Shown here: piece by piece, positions 37,501 to 48,777 of the stretch
Numbering within the stretch: position 1 is the stretch's first letter
Layout of the letters: each line of letters begins with the position of its first letter
Source: Paramacrobiotus metropolitanus
Taxonomy: Eukaryota > Tardigrada > Eutardigrada > Parachela > Macrobiotidae
DNA: 64,000 bases
Direction of reading: 5' to 3'
NCBI RefSeq assembly: GCF_019649055.1
Contig: NW_026570286.1
Coordinates: 558,001-622,000 of the forward strand
The notes under the pieces: model-generated
What the model was told of the DNA's origin: nothing
Seen by the model: the letters and a program-made list of their open reading frames with translations, nothing else
Database searches by the model: none
Translations under genes and position numbers: made by a program

Positions 37501-40500
37501 GCTGCTTATGACTACACCGAGAAAAGCCCTCGGGAGGTGTCCATTAAGAAAGGCGATGTGGTTACCGTGTTGAACAGCAACAACAAGGACTGGTGGAAGA
37601 TTGAAATTAATGATCGACAGGGCTTTGTTCCAGCGGCCTATTTGAAGAAGATTGATTCCAAATTGTCGGCGAGCGAGCAGAGTTTGATGGACCAGAATAC
37701 CATCAACGCTAAGCAGCGCCATGTCGAGCATTTGTACGTTTGAACTTGAATTATTCAAGTTCGTGCGGATGCTTTAATTGTGTGTATTGCGGACAGGTAC
37801 AACACCCTGATGACCCAAGGTCAAGGACGTAGCGACAAACTACGTGAATCGTTGAATGCCTTTGTGCTGGCCCGTGAGGCTCAGGAATTGCAGCAATGGA
37901 TTCGTGAAAAGCAGCAGTTTGCTGCTCACCAAGAAATTGGCGAGGATTTGGAACAAGTGGAAGTGATGCAAAAGAAGTTCGATGATTTCCAGGCGGATAT
38001 GCGTACCCATGAGGAACGACTGAAGGAAATGAACCAGGCTGCTCAGCGCCTGCGCGATCTTGGCCATACCGAAGGTAAATAGGTTAGTAAAAGGATTCTG
38101 AAACGCAGCTGCCATGCGCATTCAAACTCAAATCGAGGAACTGAATCAGCAGTGGACCACGCTGCAGACCATTACCAAGCAGCGCGCTCTGCAACTGGGC
38201 AGTGCGCATGAGGTTCAGCGTTTCCATCGCGATGCTGATGACACGAAAGACTGGATCCATGAAAAACAGGAAGCGCTGGAGAATCCCGACTTGGGACATG
38301 ATCTGCGCTCTGTCCAGACGCTGCAACGCAAGCACGAAGGCCTGGAGCGGGATCTGTACGCTTTGGGAGAGAAGGTCCGACAGCTGGATGAACTGGCTAA
38401 TAAACTGCTGAACACCCATCCCGAGCAGGCGGATAGCATCTACAGTAAACAGAAGGAACTGAACGAGGAATGGCTGTTGCTGACCCGCAAGGCGGATGCA
38501 CGGAAAGAGAAGCTGCTGGAATCGTACGATCTGCAGCGCTTCCTGGCTGATTACCGCGATCTGATGTCATGGATTAACAGCCAGCTGCAGCAAGTGTCCT
38601 CGGATGATTTGGCCAATGATGTGACGGGTGCGGAGGCTCTGCTGGAGCGTCATCAAGAACTGCGCAATGAGATCGACGCTCGCAGTCCGGCATTCCAACA
38701 GTTTGAACTGTTTGGCAAGCAACTGATTCAGAAGAAGCATTTCGCTGCTCCGGAAATCAACGACGCTCTGGATAAGATCCATGAAGCGCGCGATGAACTG
38801 AACAAGGAATGGGCGCGTCGTCAGAAATTGTTGGATGACTGTCTGGAGTTGCAGCTGTTCAACCGCGACTGTGAACAGCTGGATTCCTGGATGAAGAATC
38901 GCGAAGAATTTGTCCGTACCGACGAGGAAGGCGATGAGAAAGCCAATGTGGAGGCGCTAATCAAGAAATATGAGGACTTTGACAAGACTATCAAGAGTCA
39001 GGAACAGAAGATTGCCAGCATGAACAACTTCGCTGATCAGCTGATCACGTCGGGACACTACGCGTCTCCCGGATATTGATCGTAAGCGACTGGATGTGCT
39101 GGACCGCTGGCAGCGTCTGAAGGAAGCCATGATTGAGAAACGTAGCCGATTGGGAGAAAGCCAAACACTGCAGCAGTTCTCCCGTGATGCGGACGAAGTG
39201 GAGAACTGGATTACGGAGAAACTGCAAACCGCTGCGGAGGAAACCTACAAAGATCCCAGTAACATTCAGAGCAAGCATCAGAAACACCAGGCTTTTGAAG
39301 CGGAACTGGCGGCTCATGCTGATCGTATCCAGGCGGTGTTGAATACTGGAAAAAGTAAGAATTTCAGGTTGTTATGGTTCACCGTTGCGTAAAACAAATA
39401 TTTTTGTGGTATTGCAGATTTATTGGACAAAGGACGCGCAAAGGGTAGCGAAACGGCTGTTGAGCAGCGCTTACGAGCTTTGGCTGAACAGTGGGAGTTC
39501 TTGACGCAGAAGACCACCGAGAAGACATTCAAATTGAAGGAGGCTAATAAGCAGCGCAGCTTCAATGCCGCTGTGAAGGATTTGGACTTCTGGCTGGGAG
39601 AGGTGAGTTCATGGAAGCCGCATTATGTCTCATCACCGGCTAAGCGGGTGCTGAGTCATGTATGTAAATTGGTGACTCACGGGTGCCTTCAATCCCGGCG
39701 ATGTCTGTGAACAGTAAAGAGGACAGGGTGACGATTACGTGTCGGGGAAATAGGATATCAGCTTTCTTTTTTCTTGCCCTAAGCGTTTTTGATTGAAGAC
39801 TGGTGGGCTGGACATAGAAATAATAATCTGTATAAAAGCTCGCGTTGTTGCAGTTTTGGTAACAAATGCTGTTTTCTCCGTTCATTTGCTACGGCGATAC
39901 TGCAACCATGGCCGAGCTGATGTGGCGAAGTAGACTGCGAAAATTGTCACCTTTAATGACTTACCTAGAGTATTATGACAAAACGGTTGGTTTGCTTAAT
40001 GAATTGATATGATTTAAGCTGATGTTCAGTAACGGTCTTGTTTTAATTAGATGGAAGCTCTGTTGAGCTCGGATGAATACGGCAAGGATCTTTCTTCGGT
40101 GCAGAACCTGTTGAAGAAGCATAATCTGATTGAAGCGGATATCTTGGCCCATGAAGACCGTGTGTCCGACATGAATACCCAAGCGGATGACCTGGTCAGT
40201 ACCGGACAATTCGACACTCCCAATATTCAAGATCGCCGCAAATCGATTAATCAGCGTTTTGAACGCATCAAAAACTTGGCTGAACACCGTCGCCAGCGTC
40301 TGAACGAGGCTAATACGCTGCACCAGTTCTTCCGCGACATTGCCGATGAGGAAAGCTGGATCAAGGAGAAGAAACTGTTGGTAGCATCGGATGACTACGG
40401 ACGAGATTTGACGGGTGTGCAGAACTTGAAGAAGAAACATAAACGCCTGGAAGCGGAGTTGGCCAGCCATGAAGCGGCCATTCAGAATGTGCAGAAGGCG

Positions 40501-43170
40501 GGTGCGCGCTTGATGTCCGAAACTTTCCAGGTTTGTGTATTTACAGTAAATTAATGTCTCTTATCCTAAAATTTATACGTATTTACATTTAGTTGAGGAT
40601 GTGCATACCATAAGCCACTATAGACAATGTACCGTTAATGGCAAAGCGCTTTTAGAAGTCTGGATTACTTCAACCGATATAATTATTTTTACCTGACGAT
40701 TTCTGTAAATTTCAGGGCGGACCTGAGATCGAACAGCGCATTCACAACTTGGAGCACAACTGGGAAGATCTGAAGGCCCGCTCAGCCGATCGTGGTAACA
40801 AATTGGACCAGTCGTTGGCATTCCAGCAGTTCATCGCCAAGGTTGACGAAGAGGAAGCATGGATCGGAGAAAAGGCCAACCTGCTGCAGGTCAACGATTT
40901 CGGCGACACTATTGCCGGTGTACAGGGCCTGTCCAAGAAACACGAGGCCTTCGAAACGGATTTGGGTGTGCATGTCGATCGCTGCCGCGATCTCGAACAG
41001 GACGGTGACCGCCTGCTGGCTGAGGGTAATCATCATCGGGATTTGATCGAAGCCCGCTTGCGCCAGCTGCGGACGCGCTTGAACGAGTTGATCGCCGCGT
41101 CCAAGAATCGCAAGATTGGACTGGATGAGAACAGCGCTTACCTGCAGTTTGTCTGGAAGGCTGATGTTGTTGAGGGATGGATCGGTAAGTGTAACGACAA
41201 GACGCAGATAATTCGAATTTTGGACTTGTGTTGGGAATTTATTCATACACTTTCGGTATTTTACAGCTGAGAAAGAGAGCCATGTTCGTTCGGAAGATTA
41301 TGGCCGTGACTTGAACTCCGTGCAGAATTTGTTGGCCAAACAAGATACACTCGAAGCCTCCCTGGTTGCCTTTGAATCCGAAGGTATCCACGGTTTGACC
41401 AACCTGAAGAACCGTTTGGTGGCAGATGGACACCGTCAGTCCAACGCCATCATGAACCGCTACACGCACGTCATCGAGCGCTGGCAGACGCTGCTGCGTA
41501 TGGCCGCAAACCGTAAAGAGCGTCTGGGACAGCAACAAGAACAGTTCCGCCAGATCGAAGAGCTCTTCCTGCTGTTTGCCAAAAAGGCTTCGGCCTTCAA
41601 TTCCTGGTTTGAGAATGCCGAAGAAGATCTCACGGATCCGGTGCGCTGTAATTCCGTGGAGGAAATCCGCGCACTACAGGATGCCCACCAAATGTTCCAA
41701 GAATCCCTTACCACTGCTCAACAAGACTTTGAGCATGTACGGAAACGTTTACAGCTTCCGAAAAATTCAGTCATGCATTGTAATTAATTTCTGTGGTTTT
41801 GTTATAGTTGGCCGCCTTGGATCAACGCATAAAATCCTTCAAAGTCGGCCCCAATCCCTACACATGGTTTACCATGGAAGCCCTGGAAGATACCTGGAGG
41901 AATCTCCAGAAGATCATCCGTGAACGTGATAACGAGCTGAACCGTGAAGCCGCCCGGCAAGAACGGAATGATCAGCTGCGTGGAGAGTTCGCCCGCCATG
42001 CCAACGCGTTCTACCAATGGCTAACGGAAGCCAGGACCTCCATGATGGAAACCACCGGCTCCCTCGAAAGTCAGCTGGAGCAAATCCGCGTAAGCTACAC
42101 CATTATGTCATTCCTTTGTTAACATAGTATACGACAATAACTAGCGTATAAATGACCGTATGAATTAATGAATGAATACGTGACGGTTATTGCCTGTGCA
42201 GCGGAAAGCCCACGAAGTACGGGCGCAGCGTGACCGGCTGAAGAAGATCGAAGATCTCGGTGCGATGCTGGAAGAGCATCTTATCCTGGATAACCGCTAC
42301 ACGGAGCACAGCACCGTGGCCCTGGCCCAGCAATGGGAACAGCTGGACCAGTTAGGCATGCGCATGCAGCATAACCTCGAACAACAGATCCAGGCGCGTA
42401 ACACAAGCGGTGTCACGGAGGATTCCCTGCGCGATTTCAGTATGATGTTCAAGTAGGTCTGCGGAATGAGTTTTCTTCTTGCAGTGAGCTTATTATCCAA
42501 TATACTCTGTTGCATTGGTTAGGCATTTCGACAAAGATCGCAGTGGAAAACTAGACCATCAACAGTTCAAATCCTGCCTCCGTGCGCTGGGCTATGATCT
42601 GCCCATGGTGGAAGAGGGTGATCATGATGCAGAGTTCGAGGCCATCCTGGATGACGTGGACCGCAATCGGTAAATATGAGAAAATATCTCGCAGGGTTAG
42701 TTTATAATAATTTTGTGTTTGTTTGCAGTATCGGCTACATCACCCTGCAGGATTACATGGCGTTTATGATCAGCCGCGAAACCGAGAACGTGCGCTCCAA
42801 GGAGGAGATCCTACTGGCCTTCAAGGCGTTGTCGGCAGAAGAACGCCCCTACTTGATGGCCGATGAGCTCTATGCTGTAAGCAACGCAGTTAATTTGATT
42901 AAAGTGTGGTGTACAGTTTCGGCGTGGCATAGTAGAAAAATGGAAGTTTATAGCATGTAGAGCACTGAAAACACCAACGCATACCGCGCTCGTTATGAAT
43001 ACTGAAGAGAAAAGTATTTGAATGATATTTTGCGATTGTAGAACCTGAGCAAGGAGCAGGCCGATTACTGCATGGCCAAGATGAAACGCTATGTGGATCC
43101 CAAGAGCGGTCGCGAAGTGCCCAACTCCTTCGACTATCTGGATTTCACCCAGCAGCTCTTCCAAAGTTAA
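31569..43170 (+). CDS. alpha-Spec: Alpha-spectrin (non-erythroid type)
   Basis: Twenty exons: 31569-31955, 33009-33233, 33774-33970, 34729-34873, 35088-35480, 35697-36239, 36297-36737, 36815-37375, 37453-37733, 37797-38074, 38109-39354, 39418-39602, 40051-40530, 40716-41184, 41267-41736, 41808-42089, 42202-42452, 42523-42669, 42729-42876, 43042-43170. After allowing for one extra base the product is about 2,418 residues, the normal length. It begins with the partial repeat that pairs with beta-spectrin, followed by spectrin repeats (typical R-x-x-L-E-D-S, F-x-R-D-x-D-E-x-x-x-W-I). An SH3 domain ([15 protein letters not shown]...WWKIE) sits at about residues 980-1030, and two C-terminal EF-hands follow ([24 protein letters not shown]). 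The protein forms the actin-crosslinking membrane skeleton. One base too many near 39070 breaks the frame within exon 11. Introns of 1,053, 540, 758 and 448 bp hold nothing recognisable; the intron at 38075-38108 is only 34 nt. Confidence 0.97.
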
Positions 43171-43490
43171 TCCCCCAGCTACGGCATTTTATGGCGTTTT
43201 TATCGTTATTTGAACTAGTTCTCGCAGTGGGTTTTGTCTGCTTCACATTCTTTCCTCTTTGTCTTACATTCAGTCATTGTGAGTTGTGTTGTGTACGGCC
43301 AGTGATGTATCGGTGAGATTGGTGGTTGTGTAGCAGATTAGCGGTACATGTTTTTCACTACAGAAAAAAGAATGGTTTGTCAACTTTTGTGTACACGCTA
43401 TCGAAAGAACTGGTGCGAAATTTTGTGCAAGTGCGCTACGTAATTTTTTTGCATTGGTATATTTTGCTGTTGTGTTTGTACTGATTTCAT

Positions 43491-43496
43491 AATAAA
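43491..43496 (+). terminator. Polyadenylation signal AATAAA (alpha-spectrin)
   Basis: An aataaa hexamer lies 320 bp after the spectrin stop codon, downstream of T/G-rich 3' untranslated sequence. This is the most likely 3' end of the spectrin mRNA. Confidence 0.5.
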
Positions 43497-44198
43497 GTCC
43501 TGGCTCATTTCCTAAAATATCAAGAGTTGCCATAGAGACATGGTAATGTTAAGATGTAAAAGAACGACGGAAGGTGTTTTCTGCAAAGTATTACGCCTGT
43601 TTTACACCATCTTTCGCATCTTGTGTATTCGTGTCCTGTGTATTCAAAGACTGAGTGGAATTATTAAGGGTTAATGTAATTATGCTTAGCTTTTTCTTTC
43701 CATTTTGTTTCTTGTGAAGTCTGGTTTCGTATGGTTTCTGTGAAACTCTACTACGGTAATTGTTTGGGAAATTCTGAGGATATATATGTTGGAAATTTGA
43801 CTATCAATGTACCTGATATTACAAGGAATATCACATTGTTTGCACTCATGGCGGATTTCGTAAAGGGATGGAAATCTATGATGCGCTTTACATGATGATG
43901 GGTATATCAAATGGAATTATATGAACATACATCCACTTCTGGCATTGAAAGCTACCTTGCTCGGCGCCAAAGGTCACCCAGGAGGATATCAAAGGCCTGG
44001 ATTATCTGTCTTCTGCTCGTTGAATCATAAATCTGAACATATGATGAATTTTTCATCCAATTGTAGGTTTACTTCTGTTCTTTCAAAGCATTGATCATTC
44101 CGGAGCTGCCTTTAAAGCTCGTGCACGCCGAAGGTCACCCAGGAGGAAAGCTGTGACTTATATGGGTAACAATCAATTGCTTCGAGTGCTGTTTTTTT
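43497..44198. other. Intergenic region with an imperfect direct repeat
   Basis: The string aaggtcacccaggagga occurs at 43970-43986 and again at 44131-44147, each preceded by a related aaagct...cgcc context, giving an imperfect repeat of about 35 bp spaced by 161 bp. No coding exon is recognised, although a signal-peptide exon for the lectin gene that follows is expected near here. Confidence 0.5.
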
Positions 44199-46844
44199 AT
44201 GGCATCACAGAAATACTGTTTTAATTGTGAATCAGATGCACCAGCAGTGGAAGACAACACCAGGTGTAAATTCAGTCAGCCATGGGATAATATGTTGGGG
44301 GGGTGTTATTTGTTAACCAAAAAAGCGTTTACATGGAACGAGGCTAGCAAAGTGTGCAAAGATCTGGATGAACAAGCGGATTTCGGGGCATTGTGGACCG
44401 CAAAAGACACCGTACGTTTACGATGTAGTTTTCGTAATTTTTCGCTTACTCAGCTTAACAATTAGTGTTTTAATACAGAACTTACCGTTTAATCATAAAC
44501 CTTGCTAAATTTCTTTTGTTTACTAGTACATGCAGATCTGCGTGCTTAATATTTTGTTGGTAGAATTTGATGGTAGAATACATTGTGCATTGATATTAAT
44601 TTTATATCCGAATAGGCATTCCTGGCTAAATTGGCCGCAAAGCAGAAAATCTCAAGCTTTTTCGTTAACGGAAAATATTCTCAAGATGTTGGTGAATTTC
44701 GCTGGCAGTTCAATCGTCCATTTGTAAAAGAGGATACGTAAGCTGGGAGTTGTTAGTAAAAGCTTGCGGCTAGTGGTCGCTGCAGCTGTTCATATGCGCA
44801 TATTTGTCTCTGTTATGAATGTTTATGCTTTATTAATGTAATAATCAGCAAACTGTTTATGTGTATTACATAAGTGCATTGATATAGGCCATGGGATACT
44901 GGTGAGCCCAAGATGCCGGACACGAATCGCGTCTTAGTGTTCAATGCCGACGGTCGCGGACGTGGTGCACTGGCGACCGACGCGCCTACCGGATCGACAC
45001 GTCCCATTCTCTGCAAACGTCCGGCCATCGGTTTCCGGCGGAGAACAGCAACGGAAATGGGGGACCATTCAGCTGAATGTAAGAATCACCTGGTAAGACG
45101 CATTTGATCAATTTGTACTGATGAATAAATGATCGTTCCACTGTCGGCGACTGAATAATTATATGCGCTATTTAAAATCTCTCAAAATAGTGTAGCATCC
45201 ATGCCTTCTTTGTGATTCAGCAGTACTACTTGAGATTACATGAAACAGATACAGATGCGCCATTACAAACATACTGTGGTCACTCGAAGCAGTATTAAGG
45301 TGTTTGTGAATTAACATTGAGTTTTATGAAAGCAGTGGTACGTAATATCCTATCTTCATTTGCAGTATCCAAAGTGCCTGTGGGATGGCGATCGGCGCAG
45401 GGCAGAGCCGGCAGTCTACAACCGGAAGAGGACGTCAACCGTGGACAAGTAACACAAGGGGCGGCTATTGTGACCAGAAGTCTTCCACCGCCGATCTCAC
45501 AGGACAGGATATTCAAAGAGAATCCCAGTCATTTTGTCCCGGTGATGCCAAGCGGTAAGCGCTACGCACGATGTTACGCAAATATAAATATAACTTGTTT
45601 ATGTGCCTGCACGGTGCGGTAGTGGACCGCAATAATCATAAGAAATTAGCAGAACTAGGTAGTGTACGTATGTATTATACTCGTAAATATGGAGACACTG
45701 GTGACCTTTGTCGTAATTCTTGGCACCTATCCGTATGATAACAACTCAAATAAACTGTTCCACTCTTTTTGAATAGATATCGGTGACCGGTACTCAAAGC
45801 ACACCGAAGTGAGCGCGATTGTGCCGGTGGATGTAGTGGACATGGTTAAAGCACGCGAGGATAAACTGAACGAGCTCTTTGGGAGATCCACATTGCGACT
45901 AAAGGAGTACATGAATTTTTACCCGGAGGATTATCGCTACCCTGCGACGGAGTACCAGCGAATGGCTCACGTCTTGACCACGGAATTGATAGCGCAGGAT
46001 CAAAGGGAACGAAAGACTAATGCTCCCTACGAAGTAAGGATGCTTATCGGGGCGGTTCGGCTGGTTTGGTTATACTGTAAATGAAACGTAAACGTAAATT
46101 AAGTTTCGGCGAATAAACGTAAATTGAGGAGAAGGAGAAGAAGAAACGTAAACTAGGTTTCGGCGAATAATTAAACCTGATCGTAAAGGATTGACCAGGT
46201 GCCTTAACTTCCCATAAGCTTGCATTGGTATTAGTACAAGTTTTGCAGACTGCCAAATTGTTAACGATGGAGCTGTTTAAAAGAGGAAAATCCATTCAGT
46301 GTTACTTTGGCGATGAACCGGAAACATTGGATAATCGCCAAGTGGAGTGCATCGCCACGGCGGGCGTAGTAGAATCGTGTATAAAACAAACATTGTTGAC
46401 AGGTGCGTTGCAACCTTGTTACTGTAGTGGGTTTATTAATGACAGGCAAGCCAACAGAAAACAAAAACTTTCAAATTTCCCCTAATCTGATTAGTTCTTA
46501 GTTAGAAGTGCAGAATGTGTCGGCATCCGCTGAATGCCGAAAATGTTGAGATTGCTGCAGATAATTTAAATTGCGTTTTGTAACAAAATATTTCTTTTGT
46601 TTTAGGGAAGATAATCCGCGGATGCAGTCTGCCGGGTAACAACCATCACAGTTATTACCGGTCCGGCTGTCAAAAAACTACGAGTGGTGAAATATGTTAC
46701 TGTGTGCGGGATTTGTGCAATCGAGCCAATACTTTCTCTGTGCAAGTTTCGTCTCTATTGTTTGTTATGTTTTACAGTTTGTTGTTGATTTTCTATAATT
46801 TTTATACTGCAGCCTTTAGATTCTGTCCATTCGGTTTAGCCTAG
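44199..46844 (+). CDS. C-type lectin-like exons plus Ly6/uPAR exons, possibly one surface protein
   Basis: Seven exons join without phase conflict: 44199-44411 (or from 44211 after an acag acceptor), 44616-44737, 44888-45078, 45366-45554, 45777-46033, 46249-46402, 46606-46844. Exons 1-3 code for a C-type lectin-like domain: GGCYLL, TWNEASKVC, FRWQF, WDTGEP and a closing LCKRP. The usual WND/EPN calcium motifs are not clear. Exons 4-5 code for about 148 Cys-free residues, probably partly helical (KAREDKLNELFGR...). Exons 6-7 code for a Ly6/uPAR domain (QCYFGDEPE...RGCSLPG...ICYCVRDLCN) with a hydrophobic, GPI-like tail. In total this is 454 residues. The alternative is two or three genes: the lectin frame also stops at 45107, and an ATG at 45326 could open the middle exons. 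No signal-peptide exon was found for either the lectin part or the Ly6 part. The Ly6 exons lack their own start, which favours linkage, but this is unproven. Confidence 0.55.
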
Positions 46845-46996
46845 ACAATTAAAAGAGGTTATGTACAATAATATGTTGTGTTTTGTGTACTGATACATTG
46901 TTAATGAATGCAGGTTACCTACAGTAGAGAACACTGGAGTTTGCGATTGGATATTATTCGTACATCATTAGTGCTGACCAGTAGATCGTAAACCGT

Positions 46997-48208
46997 TTAC
47001 AGGACCGGCAAAGGTCCAGACGGCACCGGTATCGGCGCATCTCGTAGATCTTCCGATACTCGCAAACCGAATCCGTAATCTGAAACAGTACAGATATTCT
47101 TTACAATTTGCTTCCCACAGGAAAGAAAAATGATACTGTTTCGAAGTTTAATTAAAGGTGATCTTGTATGTAACTTATCCAAGCTGAGCAATAAATGCGT
47201 ACTGCTGATGTAAGATCAGCAGAACGCTTACCTGATTTCTCCATATCTTCCAAGTCTGAATCCGGTACGAAATAATGATAACTTCCGGAAGTCTGAGTAC
47301 CCTTCAGATTCTGATCGATTGTTGGTACGACAATGCGATTTCCTTCTGTCAGCTGAGCACGAATGTATGAGATATTGGGCTCGTAAAATATGGATAAACC
47401 TTTATAACAAGGATCAAAACATAAATAATTGTTATTATTGTAGATCGATAAAATGGTAATCCTCTCTACTGCTGTACTGTACTGTATTATCGACTTATCG
47501 TAAAATCTACTACACTCTACTGCGTATTGCTTTACATAATTACTTATGTTCAGTGCTTACGAGGACAACAAAATCGTCATATGTCTTTATTCAAAACTAC
47601 TCGTATTCAAAACTACAGCGTATTACGCAAAACAAAAAGCAAACTTCACGATGCGTTAAATATGCATAGATGTAGGTACATCGGTGATCGGTCGTAGGCG
47701 GTCTGATGACAGGAAACAATTTATCTTATCAACTCCCGGTGGAGTAAATTCATATAATTTGCTCCCTGAAACTTAAGGGAGGCAGGGAACAGCTTACTAG
47801 GAATACACAAAATAGTGCGCGATGCGTTTTTGATTTGTACCAATCAAAATACACTTCTGAAAAACCTTTTTGGTCAAAGGTCACCCCTTGATTAGTGGTT
47901 TACGCTTGGAGAACGGAGATTTTAGTTTGTTTACAGCACCGATGGATAGTACCTTGTTTGCGTCTGCACAGTAAACATGCGAAATAATCCGCTCCAAACT
48001 GGTAAATATTACAAGGACGCTGCCTTAGTACTTCACGGGAAAAATCATCCAGCAGACGCCTGAAACCTTTTGGCAAGTGCACCGCCCGCGACTGAGCCGG
48101 AATCAGCAAAGGAGGGGCGCGAAGAGGCTTCGAGGTTACGGAACTGATCGATCCTACGTCAGTGGAACGGCGCGGTTGATCGTCCGCCGTGGCACCAGCA
48201 ACGGACAT
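46997..48208 (-). CDS. Small RIIa (dimerisation/docking) domain protein, SPA17/CABYR-like
   Basis: Three exons read leftward: 48208-47953, 47345-47232, 47079-46997, for 150 residues. The ATG at 48208 opens a Ser/Pro/Arg-rich N-terminus of about 45 residues. Residues 49-85 code for an RIIa-type helix pair (LPKGFRRLLDDFSREVLRQR, then NIYQFGADYFACLL). This matches the R2D2/RIIa fold of PKA regulatory subunits and of SPA17, ROPN1 and CABYR, which bind the amphipathic helix of AKAPs. The remaining 65 residues end SEDLRDAPIPVPSGPLPVL and match no domain I know. Most RIIa-only proteins work in cilia or sperm flagella, docking to AKAPs and radial-spoke proteins, so an axonemal role is likely but inferred. 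There is no cyclic-nucleotide-binding domain, so it is not a PKA subunit. Donor and acceptor phases (1, 1) fit throughout. Confidence 0.75.
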
Positions 48209-48777
48209 CGGGGCAATAAAAACTTGGAGTATTGTAAGCAGATACCTTATTACTGTATTCCCAGTATCGGATTAGCTGCTCCTTCGAACCATCACTATCA
48301 AGTCGCTAAGTCATTTTGTGGTACAAACTACAAAGATACTTGTAGTAAGAAAGTCTTAATTAAAATAACTTACGAGTTAGCATAACTACGAGTACTGTAT
48401 TAATTCTATTGACATGACGTGCTGCATTTTACTGAATAGTGCATTAAACGTCGAAGTATACATAATCCCTACTCGTGCCCTAGGAATTCGAAGCCACCAG
48501 TGTAATCTGCAATTACTAACAACTGCCTTAGAATGAACTTTTAGCGTAGGTCGTATCCATATTTGCAAAGATTGGTGTGTGCAGTATATACTGTGCTCTG
48601 TAGAGCAAAATACGAAACTGATCCCGTGCATCTTTTATTTCGGGTGCTGCTTTGAACGCTTGGTCAGTGTACATGACGCTGTTCCATCGAAATTTAAAAG
48701 CTCCTTTAGAAGCATAAAAACGAAACTTTTGTACGATACTACGGCACACAAAATCGCTGGTTCTGTAAAGGAAAAGG
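48209..48777. other. Gap between the RIIa gene and the GH114 gene
   Basis: Short AT-rich interval. It should hold the 3' end of the GH114 gene and the promoter of the RIIa gene, both minus strand. No additional gene is seen. One TACGAGTA octamer lies at 48387-48394. Confidence 0.45.

Noticed and set aside
37183-37758. 191-codon minus-strand frame under spectrin
   Set aside because: Shadow of alpha-spectrin exons 8-9 including the SH3 domain.
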